A stretch of DNA of 64,000 bases from an uncultured Cohaesibacter sp. (GCF_963662805.1 NZ_OY759864.1:1-64000), one strand, 5' to 3'; shown: positions 28,048 through 37,971, counted from the stretch's first letter. Numbers and translations: made by a program. Notes: generated by a model from the sequence alone, not told the origin.

Positions 28048-29969
28048 CTACTTCAGACCAGCCAGCATCACCTTGGACAGGCGGGCGGCAAATTCGGCCG
28101 GATTGGACGGATGCTCGCCATCAAGAATGAGCGCCTGATCGAGCAGAAGATGCGCACCATCCTCAAGGGTCGACTTGTCCGTGGCCCCTTCCAGCTGTTT
28201 GGCAAGCGAGAGCACGAGGCCGTGATCCGGGTTGACCTCGAGGATCGGCTTCAGAGCCATATCCGCGCCCTTCTGGCTACGCATCAGCTTCTCGAACTGG
28301 CGATCCGGGCCATAATCCGGCGCGACGATGCAGACCGGACTGGTGGCAAGACGGGAGGAAATCCGAACGTCCGACACTGCATCCCCAAGCGTTTCCTTGA
28401 CGAAGGTGACGAGTTCGGCAACCGAGCCCTTTTCCTTGGCCTTGTCTTCCTCGCTCTTGTCCTCGTTCACATCCTCGGCGACCTTCTCGATGGCATCGAG
28501 ATCGGAGCCGCCTTGCGAGACGGACTTGAAGCTCTTGCCATCAAAACCAAGCGCGGTCTGCACCCAGAAGGCATCAACCGCGTCGCTTAGGAGCAACACT
28601 TCCACATCTCGGGCCTGATAACCTTCGAGCTGCGGGCTGGCAAGGATAGCGTCTTGGCTGTCGCCAAGCGCATAATAGATCGAGGTCTGGTTTTCCTTCA
28701 GATCCGCGACATACTCCGCCAAGGTCCGGTTCTCGCCTTTGGTGGTGTTGAACCGCACGATCTTGAACAACTGATCGCGGCGCTCCGGATCCTCGTAGAG
28801 ACCTTCCTTGAGCACCGCCCCGAAGGCTTCCCAGACCGATGCAAAGGTTTCGGCATCCTTCTCGGCCAGTTTTTCAAGCTCGCTGAGAATGCGGTTGGTC
28901 ACGCCCTTGGAGATCGCGGTGAGGATTGGATTGTCCTGTAGCATTTCGCGCGAGATATTGAGCGGAATATCCTCGCTGTCGACGATGCCGCGCACGAAGC
29001 GCAGATAGGCCGGAACCACATCCGCATCGTCAGTGATGAAGACGCGACGTACATAGAGTTTGATGCGGCCCTTGCGGTTCGGATCGAACAGGTCGAACGG
29101 CTTGTGTTCGGGCACAAAGGCCAGAACGCTATATTCGGTGCGACCCTCGGCGCGGTAATGGATCGTCAGCGCCGGATCATCGAACTGACCCGAGCTATAC
29201 TGATAAAATTCCTTGTACTGCTCCTCGGTAATGTCCGATTTCGACTTAGTCCACAGAGCAGAACCATCAGTCAGCTCGTCTTCCTCAAGCGCCTTGGTCT
29301 CTTCGTTGATCTGCAACAGGCGAATGGGAACCGGCACATGGGAGGAATAGTCGCGCACGATCCGGCGAATGGTCACCCCATCGGCAAAGCTCTTTTCTTC
29401 ATCCTTGAGATAGAGAACGATCTTGGTGCCCCGTGGCAGCGCATCCGCGTCCTCGGCCTGCGACAGCTCGTAGGAGCCATTGCCATCGGACACCCAGCGC
29501 CAGGCTTCCGCCTCGCCTGCACGGCGCGAAACCACCTCGACCTTGTCCGCCACCATGAAGGCAGAATAGAAGCCGATACCGAACTGGCCGATCAGTGCCG
29601 AACCATCCTCACCGCTCTTGAGCTGTCAAGAAAGGCCCGCGTGCCGGACCGGGCGATGGTGCCCAGATTGTCGATCAGCTCGGCCTTGTCCATGCCGATG
29701 CCATTGTCGGCAACAGTCAACGTGCCAGCCGGCCCGTCGGATGACAGGGTGATCTTGAAATCGGGATCTTCCTTGATGAGATCTGCATTGGTCAGCGCAG
29801 CGTGGCGCAGTTTCTCGCAGGCATCGGCCGCGTTCGAAATCAGCTCTCTGAGAAAGATCTCCTTGTTGGAATAAACCGCATGCACCATCAAATGGAGCAA
29901 ACGGGAAACCTCCGCCTCGAATGAATGCGTTTCGGTCTCAGGCACCGCTTGTTGCGTTTGATCAGTCAT
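28048..29969 (-). pseudogene. htpG: chaperone HtpG (Hsp90), interrupted by a one-base deletion
   Basis: The first part, from ATG 29969, has the GHKL ATPase signatures (NKEIFLRELISNAADACEKL, DNGIGM, GTIARSGTRAFLD) and then runs into a stop at about 29592. The rest, KSGEDGSALIGQFGIGFYSA onward, continues in another frame to the TAG at 28048 and includes LPLNISREMLQ-like middle-domain and C-terminal dimerisation sequence. Adding one base near 29625 would read FLDQLKSGEDGSALIG, exactly the family sequence. The complete protein would be about 640 residues, normal for HtpG. With no other defect visible, a base error is at least as likely as true gene loss. Confidence 0.9.
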
Positions 29970-30573
29970 GATTAGCCCTTCCCTTCGCGCCCGACCCGTT
30001 GTTCGAGTCGCACGCATCACTTGAAATTGATCGAGGCTGATCTAGCAACGCATTTGCAAGCTTTCAAGAGATGTTGACCGCCAAACGGCCAAAAAAACGG
30101 GATGCCGGTAAGGCATCCCGATAAGGAGCTGTTGGGATGTTGACACGCTTGAGGTACGACCGGCGATAAATCCTGACGAGCCAGTCTAGGCCTTGAAACC
30201 GAAGCAAACCCGTCGATGGCTGTGACAGGAGCACGGTAGCAGGTCTGGCTGTTGCGGTCTGGTCAAGGGGGGCAGGAGCAGACATTTGGCAAGCAGCCGA
30301 TACCACGAGGCAACAATTAGAATATTGGTTTGTAGGGATGGCTTTCCAAGGGCTGAAATAAGGCAATTCTGTGATTTTTCTTTAGATATCAAAGCAATGA
30401 ATTCGCCTTGCATTTTGTCCCGCTCTCTCCACATAGCAATAAGAGGCCACCCTCGACCCCGGGCTCCCCGCCCATGGACTTGCAAAGCGTACATTTTGCG
30501 GCAATCATGGTGTTTGCCTGCCAGCATCAAGACGTGCAGGTCCTTCGAACCCTCGCACACAAAGGAGGATCGC
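29970..30573. other. 604-base region between divergent htpG and the DUF2794 gene
   Basis: No recognisable gene. It contains an isolated minus-strand terminator (30091-30120) about 120 bases upstream of the htpG start, implying a short minus-strand transcript begins somewhere between 30121 and about 30550. Minus-strand frames at 30186-30560 and 30064-30366 have no family likeness, and the second runs through the terminator, so neither is called. Confidence 0.4.
30091..30120 (-). terminator. isolated rho-independent terminator upstream of htpG
   Basis: Read on the minus strand: 9-bp perfect stem CGGGATGCC / GGCATCCCG, five-base loop, then seven T. No annotated gene precedes it on that strand. 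Confidence 0.8.
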
Positions 30574-30970
30574 TTGCTCGATAATGCCGATGAAAGTGTG
30601 ACTGAACTGGCAAGTCTGCGCCCTCAGACCAGCGTCATCCACTCGGGAAACCAGCCCCGCCCGCCCGCACAGATCTGTTTTGATCGCAAGGAGCTGATGA
30701 CCATCCTGAACATTTACGGGCGCATGGTTGCCGCAGGCGAATGGCGGGACTACGCCATCGACACTCTGAAGGATCGGGCGATCTTCTCCATCTATCGACG
30801 CACCAGCGAGATGCCGGTTTACCCGCATCGAGAAAAACCCCAAGCTTGCCCGCAAGCAGGGGGTCTACAGTTTGGTCTCGCAACAGGGACAGATCCTCAA
30901 GCGCGGTCAGGACCTCGGCACCATCATCAAGCTGCTCAATCAGAAACTGCTCAAGGTGGTCGAAACCTGA
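30574..30970 (+). pseudogene. DUF2794 protein, interrupted by a one-base insertion
   Basis: TTG start at 30574 with a strong AAGGAGG six bases upstream. The first part matches DUF2794: ICFDRKELMTILNIYGRMVA, then AGEWRDYAIDTLKDRAIFSI and YRRTSEMPVY. After Tyr the frame is lost. In the +1-shifted frame the expected ending appears: RIEKNPKLARKQGVYSLVSQ, LKRGQDLGTIIKLL and a TGA at 30968-30970. Removing one C from CCC at 30832-30834 restores a 131-residue protein. The family is alphaproteobacterial and of unknown function. Its 3' end overlaps the convergent membrane gene by about 30 bases. Confidence 0.85.
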
Positions 30971-31371
30971 TCTGAGGCAAAGAAGCGATATCGTTCCTTC
31001 CACAACACCCTAAAAGCAAAGACTGCAAACAGGGTGAAGGGCAGAAACACCAATGTTCCGGGCTGGAACACGCCGACAAGCCCATCTCGGACCAGAATGA
31101 AGGTCATCGAGTAGAAATAGAGCCCGTTGGCCATTTGTGCGGCCAGCCAGCCTATGGGCTTTCGTCGGATGAGGAGCAAGGATCCGGTAAGCAACAGCGG
31201 CACCGACCAGACCAGATCCGCAATCCCGATCCCGAATGTTGTGGCAAGTGCCGACGAGACAGGGCCCTCGGGCCGCGTCCCGCCCAGATGAACAAGAGCG
31301 GCTGCCCAGAACAGCACATGCACCACGGCAGCGAACAGATTGACCCCGGCAACGAGTTTGATCACGACCAT
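30940..31371 (-). CDS. small integral membrane protein of unknown function
   Basis: 143 residues with four strong membrane segments (about 5-27, 45-65, 72-95, 105-125) and a basic C-terminus. The pattern LVWSVPLLLTGSLLLIRRKPIG and NGLYFYSMTFILVRD is not one I can name. The ATG at 31371 has GGGGAGA upstream. It overlaps the end of the DUF2794 gene on the other strand. Confidence 0.65.
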   Translation of the reverse strand: MVVIKLVAGVNLFAAVVHVLFWAAALVHLGGTRPEGPVSSALATTFGIGIADLVWSVPLLLTGSLLLIRRKPIGWLAAQMANGLYFYSMTFILVRDGLVGVFQPGTLVFLPFTLFAVFAFRVLWKERYRFFASDQVSTTLSSF

Positions 31372-31523
31372 CTCCCCTGTCAGTCACTTGCACGCGGCAA
31401 GTTTTCACTCACTGGAGCCCGGATCTACGCCTCTCCCCCGCAGCCGTCAATGCGGCCAATTTTGGCCGTATTCAGCCGAATTGAAAGTTCTGTTCCAACA
31501 CCCCATATGCTAGAGCGCAACGA

Positions 31524-31554
31524 AAAAAAGCCGCCCCTAATGGAGCGGCTTTTT
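31524..31554 (-). terminator. terminator behind the Bax-inhibitor-1 gene
   Basis: Stem AAAAAGCCGC / GCGGCTTTTT with a 10-base loop; T runs on both sides make it bidirectional in form. It starts 27 bases past the stop of the minus-strand BI-1 gene. Confidence 0.85.
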
Positions 31555-31580
31555 CTTTGTCCAAGCTCTGGCGTCAGCGA

Positions 31581-32336
31581 TTAGTCGCGATTGCCGAACA
31601 GCTGCAGCAGCATGATGAACAGGTTGATGAAGTCCAGATACAGACGCAGGGCACCCATGATGGCTTTCTTGCCCATGGTGTCGGCGCTGTCGCCTTCAAA
31701 ATACATTTCCTTGATCTGCTGGGTGTCATAGGCGGTCAGACCAGCAAAGACCAGCACGCCGATCACGGAGATGGCAAAGCCAAGAGCGCTCGAAGCCAGG
31801 AAGATGTTGACGATCGACGCGATCACGATGCCGATCAGGCCCATGAACAGGAAGCTGCCCCAACCGGAAAGGCTCTTCGAGGTGGTGTAGCCATATAGGC
31901 TAAGACCAGCAAAGGAGGCCGCGGTAATGAAGAAGACCTGCGTGATGGAGGTCATCGTGAAGACGGCGAAGATCGAGCTCAGCGACACACCCATCAGGGC
32001 GGCGTAAACCCAGAACACCATCTGTGCGGTGCCTGCGCTCATCTTCTGAATGCGGAAGCTCAGGAACATCACCATCGCAAACGGTGCGAACATGACGACA
32101 TATTTCAGCGGACTGTTGAACAGGGTCGCGCCAAACTGGGTCACGCCGACAATGCTGCCGCCTTCCTGAACGAAGGCCATCGAGAAAATGCCGTAGGCAA
32201 AGACGCCGGTTACACCGAGCGCGATGGCCATATAGTTATAGACCTTGAGCATGTAGCTGCGCAGGCCCTGATCGATACGCGCCATTTCGGCAGCGCGGCC
32301 GCCAAGATGTGCGCTCTGACGGAAATCATTTGACAT
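31581..32336 (-). CDS. Bax inhibitor-1 / YccA family membrane protein
   Basis: 251 residues with seven hydrophobic segments. Family features: QGLRSYMLKVYNYMAIALGV, YTTSKSLSGWGSFLFMGLIG, GVLVFAGLTAYDTQQIKEMY and a terminal RLYLDFINLFIMLLQLFG. Bacterial members (YccA, YetJ) interact with FtsH or leak calcium; a role here cannot be fixed. The start has a good AGGAGA upstream. Single gene with its own terminator. Confidence 0.92.
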   Translation of the reverse strand: MSNDFRQSAHLGGRAAEMARIDQGLRSYMLKVYNYMAIALGVTGVFAYGIFSMAFVQEGGSIVGVTQFGATLFNSPLKYVVMFAPFAMVMFLSFRIQKMSAGTAQMVFWVYAALMGVSLSSIFAVFTMTSITQVFFITAASFAGLSLYGYTTSKSLSGWGSFLFMGLIGIVIASIVNIFLASSALGFAISVIGVLVFAGLTAYDTQQIKEMYFEGDSADTMGKKAIMGALRLYLDFINLFIMLLQLFGNRD

Positions 32337-32712
32337 GGTTTCTCCTCACAAAACTCAAAAGTTCCAACGGCTTGGCTCGCGCCCGAGTCATTTTTCCATT
32401 TCGGGTCGCGGCATCCGCAAGGTTTAAGACATACTTTCACATCAGAATATGGTCAGCCTGTGACCCAACCTCAAGTCCTTTTTGCCAACTTAAATGAATT
32501 CCGACTTAAATTTTTTGTCATCGACGACAGGGCTCGTCAGAAATACGCGTTTTTCAAGCATTTCCGAGCCTTAAGACTCAAAAGTCTTAACAGCTCTTAA
32601 CAAATTTGGCGCATTCGACGCCTCAAGACTATCGACACCGGCTATTGGACACGTAAGGTCAGGAACTATTATCGAGACATCCCGGAGAAGAAGCGCCAGC
32701 ACCATACGCCAC
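32337..32712. other. 376-base intergenic region with a perfect hairpin
   Basis: No gene seen. At 32571-32590 TTAAGACT-CAAA-AGTCTTAA is a perfect 8-bp stem with a four-base loop. It is followed at 32586-32600 by a direct repeat TCTTAACA-GC-TCTTAACA. There is no T run next to the stem on the strand of the DUF4424 gene, so it is a poor terminator candidate. The AT-rich 32480-32560 part likely holds the promoter of the BI-1 gene. Confidence 0.45.
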
Positions 32713-33750
32713 TCAGTTGGAGGAGGCGGGATTGGCCAACTCGATGAAAAGCATCTGCAGGCTTTCTTCTGGCCTATAGTCGGTTGCCTGAAGCTCATAT
32801 CGGGTGGGCGAGACCTGTTTGAGACCCTGCTGACAGGTCGAGAACAGAATCTCTGGATTGAGGCGATCGATCACGAGTTGGAAAGAGCCGACAGGAGCGC
32901 TCCAGCCACCCTCCCGCGACCACTGAAAGTCAAGCCGCCGACTGGTGCTGTAGTCGCTCTCCATCAAGGTCTCGGGACCATGTTGCTCGAAGGCATCAAC
33001 GACAGAACTGTCGAGGCAATAGGGCTCCAAATCAAAAGGACCGCTGCCGGACGTCAGATCCGCCTTGCCCAGATAATTCTGATGGATCATCGGATGCCAC
33101 ACCAGATCAAGTGTGGTGACGGCTCCGGCGGGAAAGACCTGCACCCATGCATAGTCGACCTCCAGATACCATTCAGACATCCATGACGAGGCACGTGAAG
33201 AATAATCGTCATCCACCAGCCCCTTCTCTCTCAACGCCTCGATCACATCAGCGGGAAGATCAGCCATCTTGCTTGCGTAGTCCGGGTCAAACCGGTTGAG
33301 CGGAATGTTGTAGGCCGAAAGCTCGTCGGTGATATCCTTGTCCCAGATCGCGAGAAACCGTGGCTCGGGGACAACGGCTTGCCCATTTGCACTCACCGCC
33401 AGATCGAGAAAATTCGCCGGGTCTTCGACAGGCCTGTCATCACCACGGATATAAATCGCCGCCGGGCGAGATTCGATCCCGTCGATCGGAAAGCTGACCC
33501 GCAGCTGAAGATCGCGCGATGCCTCGTTCCTGAATTCATAGTGAAGGCGGATTTCCTGCGTACTGAGATAGAGTTCCTGTCTCTGCAGGGTCAGATCCTT
33601 GGCACCGTCAATATGGATACCGTGTGCTGCAAGGCCCGCATTGTTGTAGGTCTGTTGAGCCTCGACCGGGACAGCGATCAACCAACCGGACAGGAGGACA
33701 AGCATGGCGCCCCAAAGCGACCGGGGCAGAGGCCAGGAAAAAACCGACAT
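32713..33750 (-). CDS. DUF4424 exported protein
   Basis: 345 residues from ATG 33750, chosen because GGAGAC lies just upstream and a signal peptide follows (LWGAMLVLLSGWLIAVPVEA). The mature part matches DUF4424: NNAGLAAHGIHIDGAKDLTL, LQRQELYLSTQEIRLHYEF, RVSFPIDGIE, WMSEWYLEVDYAWVQVFPAG and VVWHPM-like strands. The family is periplasmic, of unknown function. An in-frame ATG at 33780 is possible. Confidence 0.85.
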   Translation of the reverse strand: MSVFSWPLPRSLWGAMLVLLSGWLIAVPVEAQQTYNNAGLAAHGIHIDGAKDLTLQRQELYLSTQEIRLHYEFRNEASRDLQLRVSFPIDGIESRPAAIYIRGDDRPVEDPANFLDLAVSANGQAVVPEPRFLAIWDKDITDELSAYNIPLNRFDPDYASKMADLPADVIEALREKGLVDDDYSSRASSWMSEWYLEVDYAWVQVFPAGAVTTLDLVWHPMIHQNYLGKADLTSGSGPFDLEPYCLDSSVVDAFEQHGPETLMESDYSTSRRLDFQWSREGGWSAPVGSFQLVIDRLNPEILFSTCQQGLKQVSPTRYELQATDYRPEESLQMLFIELANPASSN

Positions 33751-33890
33751 AAAGGTCTCCGCAAAACGGATATCAATCAATCAAATCAGAAATCTAGAAC
33801 AAGAGACCGCACCACGGGCACCGTTCAAACCTGCAAGGACTGGCAATCGCTCATTGGCCCCCGACAGGCATTCATCCTTGTAAGTCGCGA

Positions 33891-33903
33891 TTGACAATGT
33901 CAA
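33891..33903. promoter_or_regulatory. 13-bp dyad TTGACA-A-TGTCAA
   Basis: Perfect inverted repeat, 140 bases upstream of the DUF4424 start and 74 bases after the SnoaL-like stop, both on the minus strand. On that strand its first half is also an ideal -35 hexamer, but no convincing -10 follows. A small-dimer operator is possible. Confidence 0.3.
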
Positions 33904-33976
33904 CAGCCAAAATTGTCACCCCGGACCAACGGCTGAGGTGCTCAAAATCGATGTGTTTCCAAAAATGGGGGTGTCT

Positions 33977-34318
33977 TCAGTCAATCGGTGTCTGCTGATG
34001 GGCCAGCAACTGCCAGTCCCCTTCGGTCTTGACATAGATGCTCGAACAATAGGCCTTGTAGGTGGCTCCGGAGTCACGAACACCCACAGCGTGATAGGCA
34101 AGGATGATGGTTTCCTCCAGACGTGCTTGCGATCGCTCGGAGATTTCCACGGACCGCCATCTTGGTGCCTGACGCAGCATCTCGATGATGTTTCCATTTT
34201 CGATAATGCCCACAGGGTCAGGAAAAATCATCCGGGCATTCTGGGCTAGATGGCCTGCATAATAGTCCGGACCCAACAGCCAGAACTGCTCTTCCATCCG
34301 CCAAAATGGTGTAAACAT
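33977..34318 (-). CDS. SnoaL-like / DUF4440-type nuclear transport factor 2 fold protein
   Basis: 113 residues. The helix-then-strand pattern (FWRMEEQFWLLGPDYYAGHL, ARMIFPDPVGIIENGNIIEM, WQLLAHQQTPID) fits small NTF2-like proteins that bind or turn over small molecules, as isomerases or lyases. No catalytic residues can be fixed. It is a single gene between DUF4424 and the ABC exporter genes, all on the minus strand. Confidence 0.65.
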   Translation of the reverse strand: MFTPFWRMEEQFWLLGPDYYAGHLAQNARMIFPDPVGIIENGNIIEMLRQAPRWRSVEISERSQARLEETIILAYHAVGVRDSGATYKAYCSSIYVKTEGDWQLLAHQQTPID

Positions 34319-34420
34319 GGGCTCAACTCCGGTAGTCCGCTCTAACGCGAGAATACATATTTGTACTTATATTTATCCCAGTTTGGTCAAAAGGCAATGG
34401 AAGATCATTGTCTTGAGCTT

Positions 34421-37030
34421 TTATCCGGCGCGCAAGACACGCGCCGGTTTCCGGTTGAGGCTCGACCATGTGCCCAACAGGCCAAGAAGGATCGTCAGCA
34501 CCATGGCGACAATCACCGCAATCAGTGAGGCGACCGGTTGCCAGGCAAACGTCATGTCCATGACCCTCGTAATCACCAGAAACGCAGCAATGTGACCGAT
34601 GATCAGGGCGAAGATCGCCGTCGTCAGACCCAGCATGCCATATTCGAGACAATAGGCCGAAAGCACCTGCGCCCGGCTGGCTCCCAAGGTCTTCAGGATG
34701 ACGGCATCATAAATGCGCTCTCTCTGACCAGCTGCCAGCGCGCCTGCAAGAACCAGAATGGAGGCAATAACGGCAAGCGAAGAGGCCGCCCTCATGCCCC
34801 AGGCAAGCTGACGCACCAGATCATTGACCCGTTCAAGCGCCTCGCCGACCCTGACCGTCGTCACGGTCGGGAAATCCTGAACAATGGCCTTCATAATCCC
34901 AGATTCCCTTGATCGCAGGGCATCCGCATCTTCACCGGGCTGCTCGGGCAGAGCCAAGGTCGCCAGATGGGCATGTGGCGCTCCGTCAAAGGTGTTGGGC
35001 GAGAAAATCATCACGAAATTGATGCCCAGCGATTGCCATTCAATGGTCCGCAAATTCGCCAGTTTCGCCTCGATGGTGCGGCCGAGCACATTGACCGTGA
35101 TCTTGTCACCAATCGACAGATTGAGCTCCGCTGCGATTTCTTCATCAAACGAGACCAGCGGCGGGCCGTCATAATCATCAGACCACCAATTCCCCTCCAC
35201 CACCTTGGAATTCTCCGGTGGTTCTGCCGAATAGGTAATCCCTCGGTCACCGCGCAAAACCCACGCTGCGCCTTCACCGGCTTCATACTCGCTGGTCGGA
35301 GTGCCCTTCAGCGACGTGATGCGCCCGCGCAGCATTGGAACACGCTCTCTGGTCCCGCCGGGAGCCAGCGCATCAAGGCGGGCTTCGAAGGCATCCACCT
35401 CGCTGTTCTGAATGTTGACGAAAAAGAAGTTCGGCGCCTGATCCCTGATGGTTCCGGTCAGTTGCTGGCGCAGATTGAGATCAATCAGAACCAAGGTCAC
35501 CAGAAGGCTGAGCCCAAGCCCGAGCGACAGGGCAACAGACGGCGTCAGCGCACCGGGTCGATGCAGATTGGCCACTGCAAGACGCGGCACCACCCGACGA
35601 ATGCGCGGGAAATGCCGCGCACCCATCATGATGGCAAAGGCAATGAGACGCAACAGACCGAACACCACCACCATGCCAGCAAGGAACCCGGCCGACACCA
35701 ACAACTGCTCCGAGGTCGCCAGCACAAGCCCGACCAGCAACAGGCCCAGAACGAGCATGATCAGCCAGTCGACCTTGGTGGCTCGATAGCGAACGGGCGC
35801 GATCTGATCACGAAAAAGGGCCGTCGCAGGAATGGACCGCGCTCTCAGCAAGGGTCGCATCGAGAAGAGAAGCGCCGCCAACACACCAAAGAGCGCCGCA
35901 ATCCCCAGCTGGGCCGGATGGAACAGGCTGGCCGAGAGCGGTAGATTGGCAGGCAGAACCGCCGCCAGAATGAACGGCACAATAGCCGCGAGCACAAGCC
36001 CGATCACAATCCCGATCAGAGTGATGATCAGGATTTGCGCCAGATAGATCTCGACAATCAGCCAGCTCGGTGCCCCCAAACACTTGTAGCTGGCAATCGT
36101 CGTCTGCCTAGAGGCAACAAAAGACCGGACCGCATTGGCAATGCCGACCCCGCCGGTGATCAGCGAGGCAAGACCAACCAGCACCAGAAAGGCGGCAAAG
36201 CGCTCGATGTTGCGCGACAGCCCTTGCGCCGCATTGGCCCGGGATCGGATCCGCCAGCCATTGTCCGGATAGGCTTCCCGGATTTGCTCGATTACCCCGT
36301 TGATACTGTCGAGATCCGGGTTCCCCGGCATGGCAAGACGGGTAGTCCAGCGCACAATGGCTCCGGGCTGTAACAAGTCGGTCTTGCCGAGATCTGCAAG
36401 GCTCATCAGCACCGGCGGCCCGAAGGCAACCCCTGATGCGAGTTCATCCGGCGCGGAGGTCACCGCATCCCTGATCGTGAAGTGCCCGGATCCGATCACC
36501 AGAGCATCGCCGATCTCAAGATCGAGCCGATCAAGCAGCATCGGATCAACCAGCACCTCGCCCGGCGCAAGCACCTTGCCCTCACGCGTCTCCAGCGTAC
36601 CGACCAGAGGATAGGCATCGTCAACGGCCTTCACCTCGATCAGCATCTGCTCGGAGGCATCCTCTGTGCGTGCCATGGCCCGCAGGGAGGCAAGATCACC
36701 CAGTCGCCCGAACTGGGACAGAAACGCCCTCTGTTCGTTATTGATGCGGGTATGGATCGCCGACAGCGAGAGATCGCCCCCGAGAATTTCGCGCCCACTT
36801 TCCTCAAGTCCACCGGTCAACGCTTTAGAGGCCGAGCCTACGCCACCGATGGCCGCAACGCCAAGCGCGATACAGGCCAGAAAGATATAAAAGCCGGACA
36901 GACCGCCCCTGAGTTCTCTCAAGGCGAAACGGAAGGCCAAGGCAATATTGGCGAGCTTTCCGCCCTTCGCGCCAATAGCCGGAGACGAAGCATGCCCGTC
37001 AAGGGCGGGATCAACAGAGATATTGGCCAT
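34421..37030 (-). CDS. FtsX-like ABC transporter permease, YbbP family
   Basis: 869 residues. About ten membrane segments: one near the N-terminus (AFRFALRELRGGLSGFYIFL), two clusters in the middle and a C-terminal FtsX domain (SLAVIASILVLAGALAAGQR, IYDAVILKTLGASRAQVLSA). Two large periplasmic domains lie between. The YbbP family is a double FtsX permease working with YbbA. It starts 13 bases after the ATPase gene on the same strand, and a TesA-like esterase lies divergently beyond, the same trio as in E. coli. Confidence 0.9.
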   Translation of the reverse strand: MANISVDPALDGHASSPAIGAKGGKLANIALAFRFALRELRGGLSGFYIFLACIALGVAAIGGVGSASKALTGGLEESGREILGGDLSLSAIHTRINNEQRAFLSQFGRLGDLASLRAMARTEDASEQMLIEVKAVDDAYPLVGTLETREGKVLAPGEVLVDPMLLDRLDLEIGDALVIGSGHFTIRDAVTSAPDELASGVAFGPPVLMSLADLGKTDLLQPGAIVRWTTRLAMPGNPDLDSINGVIEQIREAYPDNGWRIRSRANAAQGLSRNIERFAAFLVLVGLASLITGGVGIANAVRSFVASRQTTIASYKCLGAPSWLIVEIYLAQILIITLIGIVIGLVLAAIVPFILAAVLPANLPLSASLFHPAQLGIAALFGVLAALLFSMRPLLRARSIPATALFRDQIAPVRYRATKVDWLIMLVLGLLLVGLVLATSEQLLVSAGFLAGMVVVFGLLRLIAFAIMMGARHFPRIRRVVPRLAVANLHRPGALTPSVALSLGLGLSLLVTLVLIDLNLRQQLTGTIRDQAPNFFFVNIQNSEVDAFEARLDALAPGGTRERVPMLRGRITSLKGTPTSEYEAGEGAAWVLRGDRGITYSAEPPENSKVVEGNWWSDDYDGPPLVSFDEEIAAELNLSIGDKITVNVLGRTIEAKLANLRTIEWQSLGINFVMIFSPNTFDGAPHAHLATLALPEQPGEDADALRSRESGIMKAIVQDFPTVTTVRVGEALERVNDLVRQLAWGMRAASSLAVIASILVLAGALAAGQRERIYDAVILKTLGASRAQVLSAYCLEYGMLGLTTAIFALIIGHIAAFLVITRVMDMTFAWQPVASLIAVIVAMVLTILLGLLGTWSSLNRKPARVLRAG

Positions 37031-37043
37031 TAATCCGTCCTCT

Positions 37044-37811
37044 TCAGTTCACGGTCTCGTCGTTCAGTTCGTGCGGCTCCTCGACCAGTTGGCCGGACTT
37101 CAAGCGCACCACACGCTCGCAACGATCCGCCAGCACCGGATCATGGGTGACCAGCATCAAGGTCATGCCACGCTCCTTGTGCAGGCGGAACATCAGATCG
37201 GAGATTTCCTTGCCGGTGTCACTGTCGAGGTTTCCCGTCGGCTCATCAGCAATCAGGATCGATGGCCGGGGTGCCAGCGCGCGGGCAATCGCCACCCTCT
37301 GCTGTTCGCCCCCGGACATTTCGGCCGGATAATGATGAACGCGGTGCCCGAGACCCACCGCTTCCAGTTCCGCTTTGGCAACATCGAAGGCGTCGCTGCG
37401 CCCGGCAAGCTCAAGCGGAATAGCCGTGTTTTCAAGCGCCGTCATGGTTGGCACCAGATGAAAGGACTGGAAAATGATACCGATCTGCGCCCCGCGAAAC
37501 CGCGCGAGCGTGTCCTCGTCCATCACAGACAGGTCGCTGCCTTCAACCAGAACCTTGCCATTGTCAGCCTGCTCAAGCCCTGCCATCACCATCAGCAGAG
37601 TGGACTTGCCCGACCCGGATGGCCCCACCAGTCCGACGGAATCCCCGCGATCAATTTCCAATTCGATCCCCTTCAGAATATGCACCATCGAATTGCCGTG
37701 CCCGAGGCTCAAATGGACGTCATGCAGCGAAATGATGGTTTCGGTCGGGGCCTTTGACGTCATTTTTGCGGCTGAATCTTCAGAAAGTGCGGACGAGGTG
37801 GGTGAAGTCAC
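37044..37811 (-). CDS. ABC transporter ATP-binding protein, YbbA family
   Basis: 255 residues. Walker A GPSGSGKST, Q-loop IGIIFQSFHLVP, signature MSGGEQQRVAIARAL, Walker B ILIADEPTGNLD and the H-loop THDP. It belongs to the LolD/MacB-like subgroup and pairs with the YbbP-type permease 13 bases downstream. The substrate is unknown; lipid or lysophospholipid-related export is often supposed because of the conserved link with tesA. Confidence 0.92.
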   Translation of the reverse strand: MTSPTSSALSEDSAAKMTSKAPTETIISLHDVHLSLGHGNSMVHILKGIELEIDRGDSVGLVGPSGSGKSTLLMVMAGLEQADNGKVLVEGSDLSVMDEDTLARFRGAQIGIIFQSFHLVPTMTALENTAIPLELAGRSDAFDVAKAELEAVGLGHRVHHYPAEMSGGEQQRVAIARALAPRPSILIADEPTGNLDSDTGKEISDLMFRLHKERGMTLMLVTHDPVLADRCERVVRLKSGQLVEEPHELNDETVN

Positions 37812-37971
37812 AGTGATCTTATCCTATATAAAATTCGAATAGACTATCGAGAACGCAACCGGTTGGGGTGCGAGAGATCGGCGCAGAGGATCCCACTGAT
37901 ATGGGTGCATTTGCCACGAAGTCAATTTCAACCGCACCAACGCAACGACGAGATAGCAGACGGAACAGACT

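Noticed and set aside
29592..29640. Programmed ribosomal frameshift in htpG
   Set aside because: No slippery heptamer or downstream pseudoknot is evident, and HtpG is made from one frame in other bacteria.
30186..30560. 124-codon minus-strand frame upstream of htpG
   Set aside because: No family likeness and no good start signal, although a transcript there is possible because of the orphan terminator.
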